NCBI GenBank assembly: GCA_947505245.1
Contig: CANNIZ010000018.1
Coordinates: forward strand, 27,444-91,443
DNA: 64,000 bases
Source of the DNA: Pseudomonadota bacterium
GTDB taxonomy: Bacteria; Myxococcota_A; UBA796; GCA-2862545
Direction: 5' to 3'
The position numbers and the translations under genes were made by a program. The notes under the pieces are model-generated. The model saw only the letters and a program-made list of their open reading frames with translations, did not search any database and was not told the DNA's origin. Shown here piece after piece: positions 26,889 through 35,494 of the stretch. Position 1 is the first letter of the stretch; the number at the start of each line of letters is the position of its first letter.

Positions 26889-27638
26889 ATGGCGAATCGA
26901 ACCTTCGCGATTGGCGATATCCACGGGGATCTCGACGCCCTGACCACCCTCCTTGACCGCATGCCGGCCATGGACGCTCAGGATACGCTCGTGTTCCTCG
27001 GCGACTACGTCGATCGCGGGCCAAAATCGGCGCAGATCATCGCGTTCATCCGCGAGACGCTGCCGCTGCGAATCCCCGCCAAGATCGTCACGCTCCGCGG
27101 CAACCACGAAGACGCCTGGCTGCGCGTCGTCAACCAGGGGTGGCCGGAGTTCGTGTTCCCCTCCGGCAACGGCTGCCTGCAATGCCTGCGCAGCTTTTCC
27201 GGTGGCGGCACCGAAGGCGGCATGCCGTCGCACGCCGAGCTCGAGAGCATGCTCCGCGGCAAGTTCTTCCCGCCCGACGTCGTCGAGTGGATGACCGCCC
27301 TCCCCTACTTCTACGAAGACGAGCACGCGATCTACGTCCACGCCGGCCTTCCGCGCAAAGACGGCAAGTGGCAGCACCCCTCCGAAGTCGAAGATCCCAT
27401 CGTGCTGCTCTGGCTGCGCGCGCGCGAGTTCTTCGTCGACTACCGCGGCAAGCTCGTGATCTGCGGCCACACCATGACGCGCACGCTCCCGCCCGAGCTC
27501 TCGCTGTACACGCCGGACGATCCGTCGGACATGTGGGTCGGCGAGAACGTGTATGCGATCGACACGGGCTGCGGGAAAGGCGGCTTCCTAACCGCAATCG
27601 AGCTCCCCGAGCTGCTGGTCTACGAGTCCCGGAACTAA
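26889..27638 (+). CDS. PPP-family metallophosphatase (Ser/Thr phosphatase)
   Basis: 249 residues. All metal-site motifs of the PPP family are intact: GDIHGDLDAL (about 8-17), GDYVDRGPKS (about 38-47), RGNHED (about 64-69), VHAGLP with its His (about 152) and GHTMT (about 198). Size and motif set match bacterial PrpA/PP2A-like phosphatases that remove phosphate from Ser/Thr, Tyr or dinucleotides such as diadenosine tetraphosphate. It could oppose the Ser/Thr kinases of this window (inference from content, not from an operon). GAGGGAG stands just upstream of ATG 26889, and TAGGAT at 26862-26867 is a possible -10 box. Confidence 0.9.
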   Translation: MANRTFAIGDIHGDLDALTTLLDRMPAMDAQDTLVFLGDYVDRGPKSAQIIAFIRETLPLRIPAKIVTLRGNHEDAWLRVVNQGWPEFVFPSGNGCLQCLRSFSGGGTEGGMPSHAELESMLRGKFFPPDVVEWMTALPYFYEDEHAIYVHAGLPRKDGKWQHPSEVEDPIVLLWLRAREFFVDYRGKLVICGHTMTRTLPPELSLYTPDDPSDMWVGENVYAIDTGCGKGGFLTAIELPELLVYESRN

Positions 27639-27642
27639 GATC

Positions 27643-27795
27643 AGGGGTCAGGAATTGATGATTGACGATTTCGTCGCCCGAAATGGTCAAACGCCGCTCT
27701 TCCGATGGTGAATTCGAAGGCCCTCTACGCCTGAATCGGCAGAAAGTCGGCGTTCGGCTTGCCCCGAAATCAGCAATCGTCAATTCCTGACCCCT
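27643..27795. repeat. MITE/REP-like imperfect palindrome
   Basis: The 30 bases at 27643-27672 and at 27766-27795 are reverse complements with three mismatches, both beginning AGGGGTCAGGAATTGA from outside. Shorter inverted similarity (AACGCCG...CCGAT) continues inward, so the whole 153 bases would fold into one long hairpin. It lies in the gap between the phosphatase and SRPBCC genes and has no coding capacity of its own. The outer motif is like that seen at REP/Y1-transposase-associated repeats (from memory, not searched). It may double as a transcription terminator. Confidence 0.65.
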
Positions 27796-27821
27796 AGAGC
27801 TGCGAAGATCCCCGAGGAAAA

Positions 27822-28301
27822 ATGAATCTCGACGCCTACAACATCGACCCCAAGCTCGACCTCGTGCTCGACCGCGTCGTCGACGTCCCGCCCGACCGCG
27901 TATGGCGCGCCTGGACGCGGCCCGAACAGGTCGTAAAGTGGTTCACGCCCCCGCCCTGGAAGACCACCCACTGTGAGATTGATCTTCACCCCGGCGGCAA
28001 ATTCCTCACCGTGATGGGCCCACCCGACGGCGAGGCCGTCACCAACGTGGGCTGCATCCTCGAGGTCGTCCCAAACGAGCGCCTCGTGTGGACCGACGCG
28101 ATGCTCCCGGGTTTCCGCCCCGCGCCGAGCCCGTTCTTCACGGCCATCCTCCTGCTCGAAGCACACGGCGCCGGCACGCGCTACGTCGCGATCGCGCGCC
28201 ACGCCGACGATGCCACCCGCGCAAAACACGAAGAGATGGGCTTCCACCACGGCTGGGGCATCGCGCTGGACCAGCTCGTCGCCCACGCAAAGTCGCTGTA
28301 G
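27822..28301 (+). CDS. SRPBCC (AHSA1-like) domain protein
   Basis: 159 residues filling one START-like SRPBCC fold. The typical opening [20 protein letters not shown] is followed by WFTPPPW, an [10 protein letters not shown] strand, [11 protein letters not shown], and the C-terminal helix with [13 protein letters not shown]. Proteins of the activator-of-Hsp90-ATPase-1 like branch bind small hydrophobic ligands or act as toxin/antiporter regulators; the ligand cannot be read from sequence. ATG 27822 follows GAGGAAAA. It starts 26 bases after the palindromic element. Confidence 0.9.
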   Translation: MNLDAYNIDPKLDLVLDRVVDVPPDRVWRAWTRPEQVVKWFTPPPWKTTHCEIDLHPGGKFLTVMGPPDGEAVTNVGCILEVVPNERLVWTDAMLPGFRPAPSPFFTAILLLEAHGAGTRYVAIARHADDATRAKHEEMGFHHGWGIALDQLVAHAKSL

Positions 28302-28320
28302 CCCCGGCACAGGACGGCGC

Positions 28321-28326
28321 TATACT
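28321..28326 (+). promoter_or_regulatory. -10-like TATACT placing transcription at the ATG (leaderless)
   Basis: TATACT matches the -10 consensus at five of six bases and ends 8 bases before the ATG at 28335. The 8 bases contain no ribosome-binding site, so the message is probably leaderless. No good -35 box was found. Confidence 0.4.
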
Positions 28327-28334
28327 CGCGTCCC

Positions 28335-29123
28335 ATGTCCAAGCGCCTACTTTTTACGCTGTTGTTGACGGGCTGCGAACTCCTCGGGGGCCGCACGCGC
28401 CACCCGCCGGTGGATGACGACAGCGACGGAAACCCCCTCGACAGCGACGTCGTGGACACAGACACCGGCTTCGTCGGCCCGTGCTCCCCCGAGATGGCCC
28501 TCGTGGACGACTCGTTCTGCGTGGACCGCTGGGAAGCCCACACCGAGGAGTTCGACGGCTCCGCGTGGGTGCCGTCGTCCCCGTTCGCTACGATCGGCCC
28601 GCGCGAGGTGCGCGCCGTCTCGAGCGCGGGTGCCACGCCGCAGGGCTACATCAGCGCGGACGAAGCCGCCGTCGCGTGTGAGGCCGCGGGGAAGCGCCTG
28701 TGCTCGTCAGTCGAGTGGCTCGCGTCGTGTCGCAGCCCCGACGGGCGCACCTACCCGTATGGCAACATCTACGATCCCAACGCCTGCAACGACACATACG
28801 AGGGCGGCCACCCCGTCCTCGACTTCTTCAGTCCCGAGACCGACGTGTGGGACACGGCCCACCTGAACGATCCTGGCATCAACCAGCAGCCGAACACCCT
28901 CACCCTCACTGGCCAGAAGGCGGGCTGCGTGTCCGACGCGGGCGTGTACGACCTGCACGGCAACGTCCACGAGTGGGTCGAAGACGCGGACGGCACGTTC
29001 CGCGGCGGGTTCTACGCCGACGGGGTGATGAACGGTGCCGGCTGCACCTACGTGACCACCGCACACTCCTCGAACTACCACGACTACAGCACCGGCTTCC
29101 GCTGCTGTTCGGACCCGCAGTGA
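28335..29123 (+). CDS. FGE/SUMF1-domain lipoprotein
   Basis: 262 residues. The signal ends in a lipobox (LLLTGCELL). A short Asp-rich linker leads into a formylglycine-generating-enzyme-like domain at about 50-260: DDSFCVDRWEAH, ADEAAVACEAAGKRLCSSVEW, YPYGNIYDPNACN, GVYDLHGNVHEWVED and FRGGFYADG, ending GFRCC. The order matches FGE-sulfatase domains; whether the copper/Cys catalytic pair is functional is not clear, and many such lipoproteins are not enzymes. It is the first gene of a unit with the polysaccharide exporter (GTGA overlap), so it may act on or with the exported polymer. Confidence 0.85.
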   Translation: MSKRLLFTLLLTGCELLGGRTRHPPVDDDSDGNPLDSDVVDTDTGFVGPCSPEMALVDDSFCVDRWEAHTEEFDGSAWVPSSPFATIGPREVRAVSSAGATPQGYISADEAAVACEAAGKRLCSSVEWLASCRSPDGRTYPYGNIYDPNACNDTYEGGHPVLDFFSPETDVWDTAHLNDPGINQQPNTLTLTGQKAGCVSDAGVYDLHGNVHEWVEDADGTFRGGFYADGVMNGAGCTYVTTAHSSNYHDYSTGFRCCSDPQ

Positions 29124-29836
29124 TCGGGTTCGCGGCCCTCGCGCTCAGCGTCGCCCTCGCGCGCGAGACGCCCCCGCCCAACGTCGCCGACGTCGATCTC
29201 CCGACCGTGTCGAACAACGACTTCCAGTTCGGCGCGGGCGATCGCCTCGGCATCAAGGTGTACAAGCACCCGGATCTCGACGGCGAGCTCACCGTCGCGC
29301 CCGACGGCACCATCACCCTCCCGCTCGTCGGGCGGGTCGCCATCGCCGATCACACCTACAACGACGTCGTCACCACGATCGAGACCGGGCTCCGCGCCTA
29401 CTACTCGGACGCGTCCGTAGCCGTGAACGTCGTCGAGGTCACGAACCGCAAGGTGTACATCGTCGGCGAGGTCGCGCAGCCCATGGTGATGCAGATCACC
29501 GGCCACCTGCCGATGATCGAGGCCCTCACGCGCTCGGGCGGCATCAACCCCGACGCCCGCACGAACAACATCCTGCTCATCCGCGGAGGGTTGGACACGC
29601 CAGCCCTGTACACGGTCGACGTCGAGAGAATGTTGATGGGGGAGGAAGCCCAGAACGTCGCGCTACAGCCCGGCGACATCGTCGTCGTGCCCACCAAGAC
29701 GATCGTGAACGTCGAGCGCTTCTTCCGTCACGTGCAGGGCATCCTCGCGCCGTTTGTCTCGGCGTCGCAGCTCTACCGCAACGCAAACGTGGGCAGCCCG
29801 CAGCCTGTCATCGAAGACACGGGGACGAATCCATAG
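29120..29836 (+). CDS. Wza-like polysaccharide export protein
   Basis: 238 residues. GTG 29120 overlaps the stop of the preceding gene and starts a signal peptide (GFAALALSVALA). The polysaccharide biosynthesis/export domain reads FQFGAGDRLGIKVYKHPDLDG and VAPDGTITLPLVGRVAI. An SLBB repeat follows (VYIVGEVAQPMVMQI, IEALTRSGGINPDA), then LQPGDIVVVPTK. The protein would form the outer-membrane ring that lets capsule or exopolysaccharide out. It lacks the Cys of lipoprotein Wza proteins and the long C-terminal helix of E. coli Wza. No Wzc or flippase lies in this window. Confidence 0.9.
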   Translation: MIGFAALALSVALARETPPPNVADVDLPTVSNNDFQFGAGDRLGIKVYKHPDLDGELTVAPDGTITLPLVGRVAIADHTYNDVVTTIETGLRAYYSDASVAVNVVEVTNRKVYIVGEVAQPMVMQITGHLPMIEALTRSGGINPDARTNNILLIRGGLDTPALYTVDVERMLMGEEAQNVALQPGDIVVVPTKTIVNVERFFRHVQGILAPFVSASQLYRNANVGSPQPVIEDTGTNP

Positions 29837-29877
29837 CCGCAACCCGGCCCGTCGGATGGCTGGTCCTTCTCGGCGAC

Positions 29878-31263
29878 GTGCTCGCGGTCGCGGCGGGCCT
29901 CGCCGTCGCGCGGTGGCTGTGGCTGTCGTTCACGGGAACCCCCGCCGACGCCGGCTTCCCGTACGTCGACCTGCTCGGTCCAAACCGCCACATGGTGCCT
30001 GGCCTCCTCGTGCTGCCGATCTGGCTCGCCGCGCTGCGCGTCCAGGGCCTTTACGAGCCGCTGCGCATGGTGTCGTCGCTGCGCATCGCCGACGGCCTCG
30101 TGCGCGCGACGATGTCCGTCCTCGTCGCCGTCGTCCTGGTTCAATACTTCGCGTCGCACCGCACGTGGTCGCGCCTGTTGCTCGTGTCGTTCGTCGCTGC
30201 CTCGTCGCTGCTGCTGCTCACCTGGCGGCTCGTGTTCTTCCGCCTGCAGTCCGGCATCGGAGGGCTGCTCGCGCGCCAGGGCGTGGTGATCATCGGCGTC
30301 GGCGAAGACGCCCAGCTCCTCTCCGAGCGCCTCGCCCGCCACGGGGCCCACGCCTACGCGGTGCTCGGCCACGTCGCCCCCGCGGCCAGCGAGCCGGCGG
30401 TCGTCAAAGGCACCGCGCTCGGCGGCATGGCCGACCTGCGCGCCATCCTCGAGCGAACCCCCGTCGGACTCGTCATCCTCGCGTCGCGGCAGGTGTCCCG
30501 CGAGGAGGCGATGGACGTCGCCACGTTGTGCGCGCGCCACGGACTGGACGTCCTGCAGGTGCCGTTCACCTGGGGCATCGCGTCCGCCCGCGTCGAATCC
30601 GCCGCCATCGGCGAGCTCGACCTCGTCAAGCTCGGTGGGCTCGGGTACCCACCGGCCGCAGTCGCCGCAAAACGCGCGGTCGACGTGCTCGCCGTTCTTG
30701 CGGGCGGCGCGCTCATCGCCCCGCTCCTGCTCCTCGTGGCCGCGCTGGTAAAGCTCGATGGCGGGCCCGTGTTCTACGTGAGCGAGCGCGCCGGCAAAGG
30801 TGGAAAGCCGTTCCCGTTCGTGAAGTTCCGCACCATGGTCCCCGACGCGGATCAGCGCCGCGACACGCTCGTGAACGAGGCCGACGGGCGGCTGTTCAAG
30901 CTCACAGACGACCCCCGCATCACACCGATCGGACGCTCGCTGCGCCGCTGGTCGATCGACGAGCTTCCCCAGATCTGGAATGTGCTGATCGGCGACATGA
31001 ACCTCGTCGGGCCTCGACCGCTCCCGATGGCCGACCTCGTCGGCATCGAGAACGACCCCGAGCACCGCTACTGGTTCGAACAGCGCTCGCGCGTCAGCCC
31101 CGGAATCACCGGGCTGTGGCAGGTTTCCGGGCGCAGCGAACTCGCGTTCCGGCGCATGGTGGAGCTCGACGTGTACTACATCCAGCACTGGAGCCTGCTG
31201 CTCGACCTCCAGATCCTCTTGTCCACGTTGCCCGCCGTGCTGCGCGGCCGAGGCGCGCGTTGA
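29878..31263 (+). CDS. Polyprenyl-phosphate sugar-1-phosphate transferase (WbaP/WcaJ type)
   Basis: 461 residues of an initiating glycosyltransferase. Four N-terminal membrane helices (residues 1-130), a CoA-binding-like central Rossmann domain (VVIIGVGEDAQLLSERLA), a re-entrant helix (about 280-305) and the catalytic bacterial sugar transferase domain follow: FPFVKFRTMVPDAD, RRWSIDELPQIWNVLIGD and MNLVGPRPLP. It starts a repeat unit on undecaprenyl phosphate at the inner membrane for the exopolysaccharide exported by the upstream protein. GTG 29878 is the first usual start; the hydrophobic frame continues upstream, so a rare start such as CTG 29860 is possible. The stop overlaps the next start (TGATG). 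Confidence 0.9.
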   Translation: MLAVAAGLAVARWLWLSFTGTPADAGFPYVDLLGPNRHMVPGLLVLPIWLAALRVQGLYEPLRMVSSLRIADGLVRATMSVLVAVVLVQYFASHRTWSRLLLVSFVAASSLLLLTWRLVFFRLQSGIGGLLARQGVVIIGVGEDAQLLSERLARHGAHAYAVLGHVAPAASEPAVVKGTALGGMADLRAILERTPVGLVILASRQVSREEAMDVATLCARHGLDVLQVPFTWGIASARVESAAIGELDLVKLGGLGYPPAAVAAKRAVDVLAVLAGGALIAPLLLLVAALVKLDGGPVFYVSERAGKGGKPFPFVKFRTMVPDADQRRDTLVNEADGRLFKLTDDPRITPIGRSLRRWSIDELPQIWNVLIGDMNLVGPRPLPMADLVGIENDPEHRYWFEQRSRVSPGITGLWQVSGRSELAFRRMVELDVYYIQHWSLLLDLQILLSTLPAVLRGRGAR

Positions 31264-32018
31264 TGCCCATGACCGCGATCGTCCGCGGGATCCCCTCGTC
31301 CTACGCATACGCCACCGTGCGCAGCCCGCTCGGACCCATCGATGTCGCCCTCGCCGGCGCGCAGCACGCCGCGTACGTCGCGGCCCTCCGGGCGCTTGGC
31401 GCCGCAATCCACCCCGTGTCCATCGCGGACGACCTCGCAGACTCCTGCTTCGTGGAAGACCACGCGGTCGTTTGCGACGACCTCGCGCTCGCGTGCCGCC
31501 TCGGCCACCCCGGCCGCCGCGAGGAGTCCGGCCCCGTGCTCGACGCCCTCGGCCAGTACCGAACGGTCGAGCGCATGACCGCCGGAAACCTCGACGGCGG
31601 CGACGTGCTGCGGGTAGGGCGCACGCTGTTTGTCGGCCGCTCCGCGCGCACCGACGCAGACGGCGTCAAGGCTCTCGAGCGCGTGTTCGGCCCGCGTGGC
31701 TACACGGTCGTCCCCGTCCCCCTCGGCGATCATCTGCACCTCAAGTGCGTCGTCACCGCCCTCGACGACACCACCGTGCTGCTCGCGGACGGCACCGTCG
31801 ACCCCGCAGCATTCCACCGGTTCGAGGTCGTTCGCGTCGACGCGCGGGACGCCTACGCCGCGAATGTCGTCGCGATCGGGCAGAGCGTGCTCGTCGCCGC
31901 GGGTTTTCCTCGCGTGGAAGACACCCTCGTTCGGCGCGGTCTCCACGTCGTCCCCGTCGATCTCTCCGAGCTCCGCAAAGGCGACGGGTCGTGCACCTGC
32001 CTTTCCATCCTCGCGTAG
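31263..32018 (+). CDS. Dimethylarginine dimethylaminohydrolase (DDAH)-like
   Basis: 251 residues of the guanidino-modifying superfamily. Diagnostic pieces are FVEDHAVV, the substrate-binding GNLDGGDVLRVG, LGDHLHLKCVV with the catalytic His, and the active-site Cys near the end in GDGSCTCLSIL. DDAH hydrolyses methylated arginine to citrulline and amine; related enzymes use arginine or agmatine, and the substrate here is not proven. It starts within the stop of the sugar transferase gene, so the two are strongly coupled, an unusual partner for a polysaccharide enzyme. It converges on truA with 6 bases between. Confidence 0.85.
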   Translation: MPMTAIVRGIPSSYAYATVRSPLGPIDVALAGAQHAAYVAALRALGAAIHPVSIADDLADSCFVEDHAVVCDDLALACRLGHPGRREESGPVLDALGQYRTVERMTAGNLDGGDVLRVGRTLFVGRSARTDADGVKALERVFGPRGYTVVPVPLGDHLHLKCVVTALDDTTVLLADGTVDPAAFHRFEVVRVDARDAYAANVVAIGQSVLVAAGFPRVEDTLVRRGLHVVPVDLSELRKGDGSCTCLSILA

Positions 32019-32024
32019 GGGCCC

Positions 32025-32810
32025 CTACTCCTCGTCGTCGACCACGATCCACGGCGGCGGTCCGTCGCCGTACCGCACCTCGACGAGCGTGAGGCCCTGG
32101 GGAGGCGCGGTCTTTCCAGCGAGCGCGCGATCCTTGGCGGCGAGGATCTCCGCGACCCGGCCCGGCGCGATCCGCCCGGTGCCCACGTTTGCGAGCGTGC
32201 CAGCGATGATCCGAACCATGTGCCGCAAGAACCCCTGCCCGCGCACGTCGGCCACGATGAGATCGCCCTGCACGGAAACGTCGAGGCTCTCGACCGTGCG
32301 CACCGCGTGGGCCGCCGCACACCCGTGCGCCCGAAACGACGAGAAGTCGTGCCGACCCACCAGGTGCCTCGCACCTTCCGCCATCAATGCGGCGTCCAGG
32401 TCGCGCACGTGCCACGATCGCGCCTCGCGCAGCGGGCTTCGCGACGTCCGCGCCAGGTAGGTGTACCGGTAGTGCTTGCCCCACGACCAATACCGCGCGT
32501 GGAACCGGTCTTCGACGACCTGGGCGGACACCACCGAGACGTCGCGCGGCAGGTGGTAGTTCAGCCCCTCCCGCACCGCGCGTTCCTCGCGCTCGATGGA
32601 CGTGAGGAACGACCCGACCTGCGCCTCGGCGTGCACGCCCGCGTCCGTGCGCCCCGAAACCGTGATGTGCGCCTCGTGCCCCCAAAACGCAGCGAGCGCC
32701 TCCTCGACGACCCCTTGCACCGTTCGTTGGCCATGCTGGCGCTGCCAGCCCGCAAAGGCGCCGCCGTCGTATTCGAGGACGAGCTTCCAGCGCACCGCTA
32801 GCCGCGCCAC
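32025..32810 (-). CDS. truA: tRNA pseudouridine(38-40) synthase TruA
   Basis: 261 residues, the usual TruA length. It isomerises uridines 38-40 in tRNA anticodon arms. Landmarks are YDGGAFAGWQRQ, the catalytic Asp in SGRTDAGVHAEAQ (about 55-60), HARYWSWGKHYRYTY, and HDFSSFRAHG. FLRHMVRIIAGTL closes the RNA-binding domain. The gene lies between DDAH (convergent) and the propeller/barrel gene (same strand, 4-base gap), so it is likely transcribed with the latter. Confidence 0.95.
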   Translation of the reverse strand: MARLAVRWKLVLEYDGGAFAGWQRQHGQRTVQGVVEEALAAFWGHEAHITVSGRTDAGVHAEAQVGSFLTSIEREERAVREGLNYHLPRDVSVVSAQVVEDRFHARYWSWGKHYRYTYLARTSRSPLREARSWHVRDLDAALMAEGARHLVGRHDFSSFRAHGCAAAHAVRTVESLDVSVQGDLIVADVRGQGFLRHMVRIIAGTLANVGTGRIAPGRVAEILAAKDRALAGKTAPPQGLTLVEVRYGDGPPPWIVVDDEE

Positions 32811-32814
32811 AACA

Positions 32815-35331
32815 TCAAAAGTCCATCTTCAAGCCGAACGTCGTCATCGTCCCGCTGAACGACATGCCCGTGTCGTCGCCGCCCGCCGCGGCCTTGGTGA
32901 TCACCTGCTTGCGCCATTCCATGACCAGATACGTGTCGTTGATTCCGCTCTGCGTTTCGAGCAGGCTCGCACGCGCAGGACCCAGCGGGTCGAGCAGGAT
33001 CGCGACGCCGCCGCCGTAGTGCCGGCCCTGCTTTGCGCCGTGGACCTTCTCGGGGTCAGCACCCGACCCGGGGTCGGAGCTCGAGTTCCACAAGACGTAG
33101 TCGAATCCGCCACGAACAAAAGGAACGACCATCTGCTCGTCGAGCACCTGAAGCCGAAACGTGGCGTCGAGGCTCAACGGGATCATGGTCAGGGTCGCCT
33201 TCGTCGTCGCGACCGCGTCGGCATCTGCGATCCCATCACCGTCGTCATCCGTGTCGGTGACATCGAGGATCCCGTCCCCATCGGTGTCCAGGTTCGGATC
33301 GACGGGCGCGTCTGGGATGTTGGGCCACGCGACCTCGGGATCGGACTCCTTCAGCAGACCCACGCCGACGTCAAACTCCAGAAAGCCAAGGACGTTCGGT
33401 GCCTTGTCGAACCGTTGCCCGTCGCGGAGCTTTCGCTCACGCCCCGCCGCCGCCCACGCGTTGAACGGCTGGATCCCGAACTCGGTCTGGAGCACCTGGT
33501 TGCCCGTTTCGCCGAACTGCGTGCGGAGGGAATCGTCCTCGAGGAGGATCCCACCATAGCGGATCTCGAAGTCTCCGCGAGCGAGCGACAGATCGCGCGC
33601 AGGCTGGAACCCGAGCGTACCGTCCTCGGCGAACGCCGCGCCCGGCACGAGCACGACCGCCAGCGCCGCCCTGCGGCGGAGGGCCACGATCAAAGCGGCA
33701 AACGCCGTCGCGAGCGCACCCGCCGGGCTGGTCGCGCAGTACGCACCGCCCTCGTCCCCCGCCAGCTCGGCCGCCGAGTAACTTGGCTGTGGGACGCCCT
33801 GGATCACGTTCGACATCGGGCTCATCAGCCCTCCCTGATCAAAAGTTCGTACGGCGACGTAATACGTCGTCCCGTTGGTCAGCGGCGAAATCCGTCGCGT
33901 CACCGGCACCTCAAGGTCAGCAGACGCGACCACGTGGATCGGCGTCTGGAGCGCGTCCGTCCCGTCGAACGGCGGACCACCCGTCGCGTAAGACACCCCG
34001 TCGAAGGGCGTCGTGGTCACGTAGATCTCGTAATAGGCAATGTCAGCGGCCGTCAGCCCGTCGAACGCGAGCGTGAGCGAACCGTCGTCGAAGGTGAGCC
34101 GCGACGCCGCCAGGACGGGCGCGCCAGGCGGGTTGTCGATCGTGAGCGAGGCGCGCGCATGCCCCGAAAGCGCGCCCGATTTCGCCACCACGTACAGGGG
34201 ATTTTCGCCCTCATCGAACCCCGACGCGACGGTGAACGAGGTCGTCACGGGCCCCGCGGCGTCGGCCTGCCCTTCGACCAGGACGTCACCGGTCCCCGCG
34301 CGATCCCCGCCGCGCAGGACGCTCCAATCCGACGCGCGGTCCAACGTGAACGTGACGTCCACCGAGTCGCCGTTCGTCGCGGTCGCGGGGCTCACCACGA
34401 GGTCGTCCACCCACGGGTTCGCCGTCCACACGTGCAGCCCGCTGCCAGCGGCGTAGGTGTACCCGCCAGTTCCCACGGCGATGTCGACGATGGACGCGCT
34501 CACTGCGAACGAGTCCACCGAAGAACCCACGACGAGGTCGTCCGTCGACCACACCGTAAACTCCCCATCGGCCGCCACACCCACCCAGCCCTCGTCCACG
34601 GAAGACCCGACGGCCGAGACATCCCCGAGGGTGTACATCAACGGCGACCAGGACAACACGTCCCGGTTGAACTGCCACAGCGACCCCGCGCTATCCCCGG
34701 CGTAAACGCCCAGCGCGGCGGGGGCGAGGTCGGCGCCCGAGGGCCCCAGGCCCGTCGTGAGGCTCGCGGCCCCGCTGCCGGTCGCGAGCGTGATCGCCGT
34801 GATCTGGCTCGTCCCGTGCATGACGTACAACACGCCGTTGGACACGAGCCCGTCCACGTAGCCCCGGTACAACGGCGAAAACGCGCGATCCGGTTCAGCG
34901 GCGTTGGTCGCCGTGTCCACCGGCACGACGGACAGCAAGTTCAGGGGATCGGGGCCCTGCGTCAACGTCCACAGCGTGTCCGTCGCCAACCAGACGCCCA
35001 GCACCTCGGTCTCGCCCGTCTCGATCGCTGCATCGGGCGAGCCTGGGCCGGTCGTCGACACCGGCACCCGCACCACAGAGCCGTCCGCGCAGCCGCACCA
35101 GACCGCGTCCGTCCCCGCCGCGACCGCGCTCACCGTACAGGGCGACGTCGTCCACGCCCGCCAGGAGTCGGTCGACGCGATGAGCGCGCTCGACCCGGAG
35201 ACCGCGGCCACGAGCACACCGTCCGCCGCGATCGAGACGTGGTCCACCGAGGCCGTCTCCGAGCCAAGCACCGCGACCTCACGGTCGGGAGCGACGGCCC
35301 ACGCGCTGGCGATCCAAATCCACATCGTCAC
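32815..35331 (-). CDS. Surface beta-propeller fused through a sorting-type tail to an outer-membrane beta-barrel
   Basis: 838 residues in one frame. A signal peptide (WIWIASAWAVA) precedes a beta-propeller (about 15-330) and two Ig/FN3-like domains (about 330-520: VSPATATNGDSVDVTF, SPLTNGTTYYVAVRTF). Then comes GGAYCATSPAGALA (Cys532), a hydrophobic stretch and LRRRAA, which looks like a MYXO-CTERM-type tail. Directly after it, LAVVLVPGAAFAEDG reads like a signal peptide, followed by a barrel-like domain (FEIRYGGILLEDD, VGVGLLKESD, ending TFGLKMDF) with one calcium-type DTDGDG insert. GTG 33687 could start the barrel as a separate 290-residue protein, but no ribosome site is seen. Whether one or two proteins are made is open. 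Confidence 0.8.
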   Translation of the reverse strand: MTMWIWIASAWAVAPDREVAVLGSETASVDHVSIAADGVLVAAVSGSSALIASTDSWRAWTTSPCTVSAVAAGTDAVWCGCADGSVVRVPVSTTGPGSPDAAIETGETEVLGVWLATDTLWTLTQGPDPLNLLSVVPVDTATNAAEPDRAFSPLYRGYVDGLVSNGVLYVMHGTSQITAITLATGSGAASLTTGLGPSGADLAPAALGVYAGDSAGSLWQFNRDVLSWSPLMYTLGDVSAVGSSVDEGWVGVAADGEFTVWSTDDLVVGSSVDSFAVSASIVDIAVGTGGYTYAAGSGLHVWTANPWVDDLVVSPATATNGDSVDVTFTLDRASDWSVLRGGDRAGTGDVLVEGQADAAGPVTTSFTVASGFDEGENPLYVVAKSGALSGHARASLTIDNPPGAPVLAASRLTFDDGSLTLAFDGLTAADIAYYEIYVTTTPFDGVSYATGGPPFDGTDALQTPIHVVASADLEVPVTRRISPLTNGTTYYVAVRTFDQGGLMSPMSNVIQGVPQPSYSAAELAGDEGGAYCATSPAGALATAFAALIVALRRRAALAVVLVPGAAFAEDGTLGFQPARDLSLARGDFEIRYGGILLEDDSLRTQFGETGNQVLQTEFGIQPFNAWAAAGRERKLRDGQRFDKAPNVLGFLEFDVGVGLLKESDPEVAWPNIPDAPVDPNLDTDGDGILDVTDTDDDGDGIADADAVATTKATLTMIPLSLDATFRLQVLDEQMVVPFVRGGFDYVLWNSSSDPGSGADPEKVHGAKQGRHYGGGVAILLDPLGPARASLLETQSGINDTYLVMEWRKQVITKAAAGGDDTGMSFSGTMTTFGLKMDF

Positions 35332-35369
35332 CGTCCGTGCAAGTCTCGGGCCATCTTATCCGAACCCTC

Positions 35370-35494
35370 TCACCGCCGTTCGGAAAGGTACACAAGCACG
35401 TCCGGAGGCTCGTCCTGCACCATCCCGACAACGCGTCCGCCGAGTGACAGCGTGTCATGGGTCTGCGGTCCGTGCGCCTCGCGGCGACAACCGG
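35370..35494 (-). other. Possible small reading frame in the 163-base gap
   Basis: Between the propeller/barrel gene and the next lipoprotein one minus-strand frame stays open and ends with a protein-like stretch (LGGRVVGMVQDEPPDVLVY, then a stop at 35370). Just upstream it reads LTGC, as a lipobox would, but there is no ATG, GTG or TTG in a suitable place. It could be a micro-protein with a CTG start or simply chance. I see no other feature in the gap. Confidence 0.2.
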
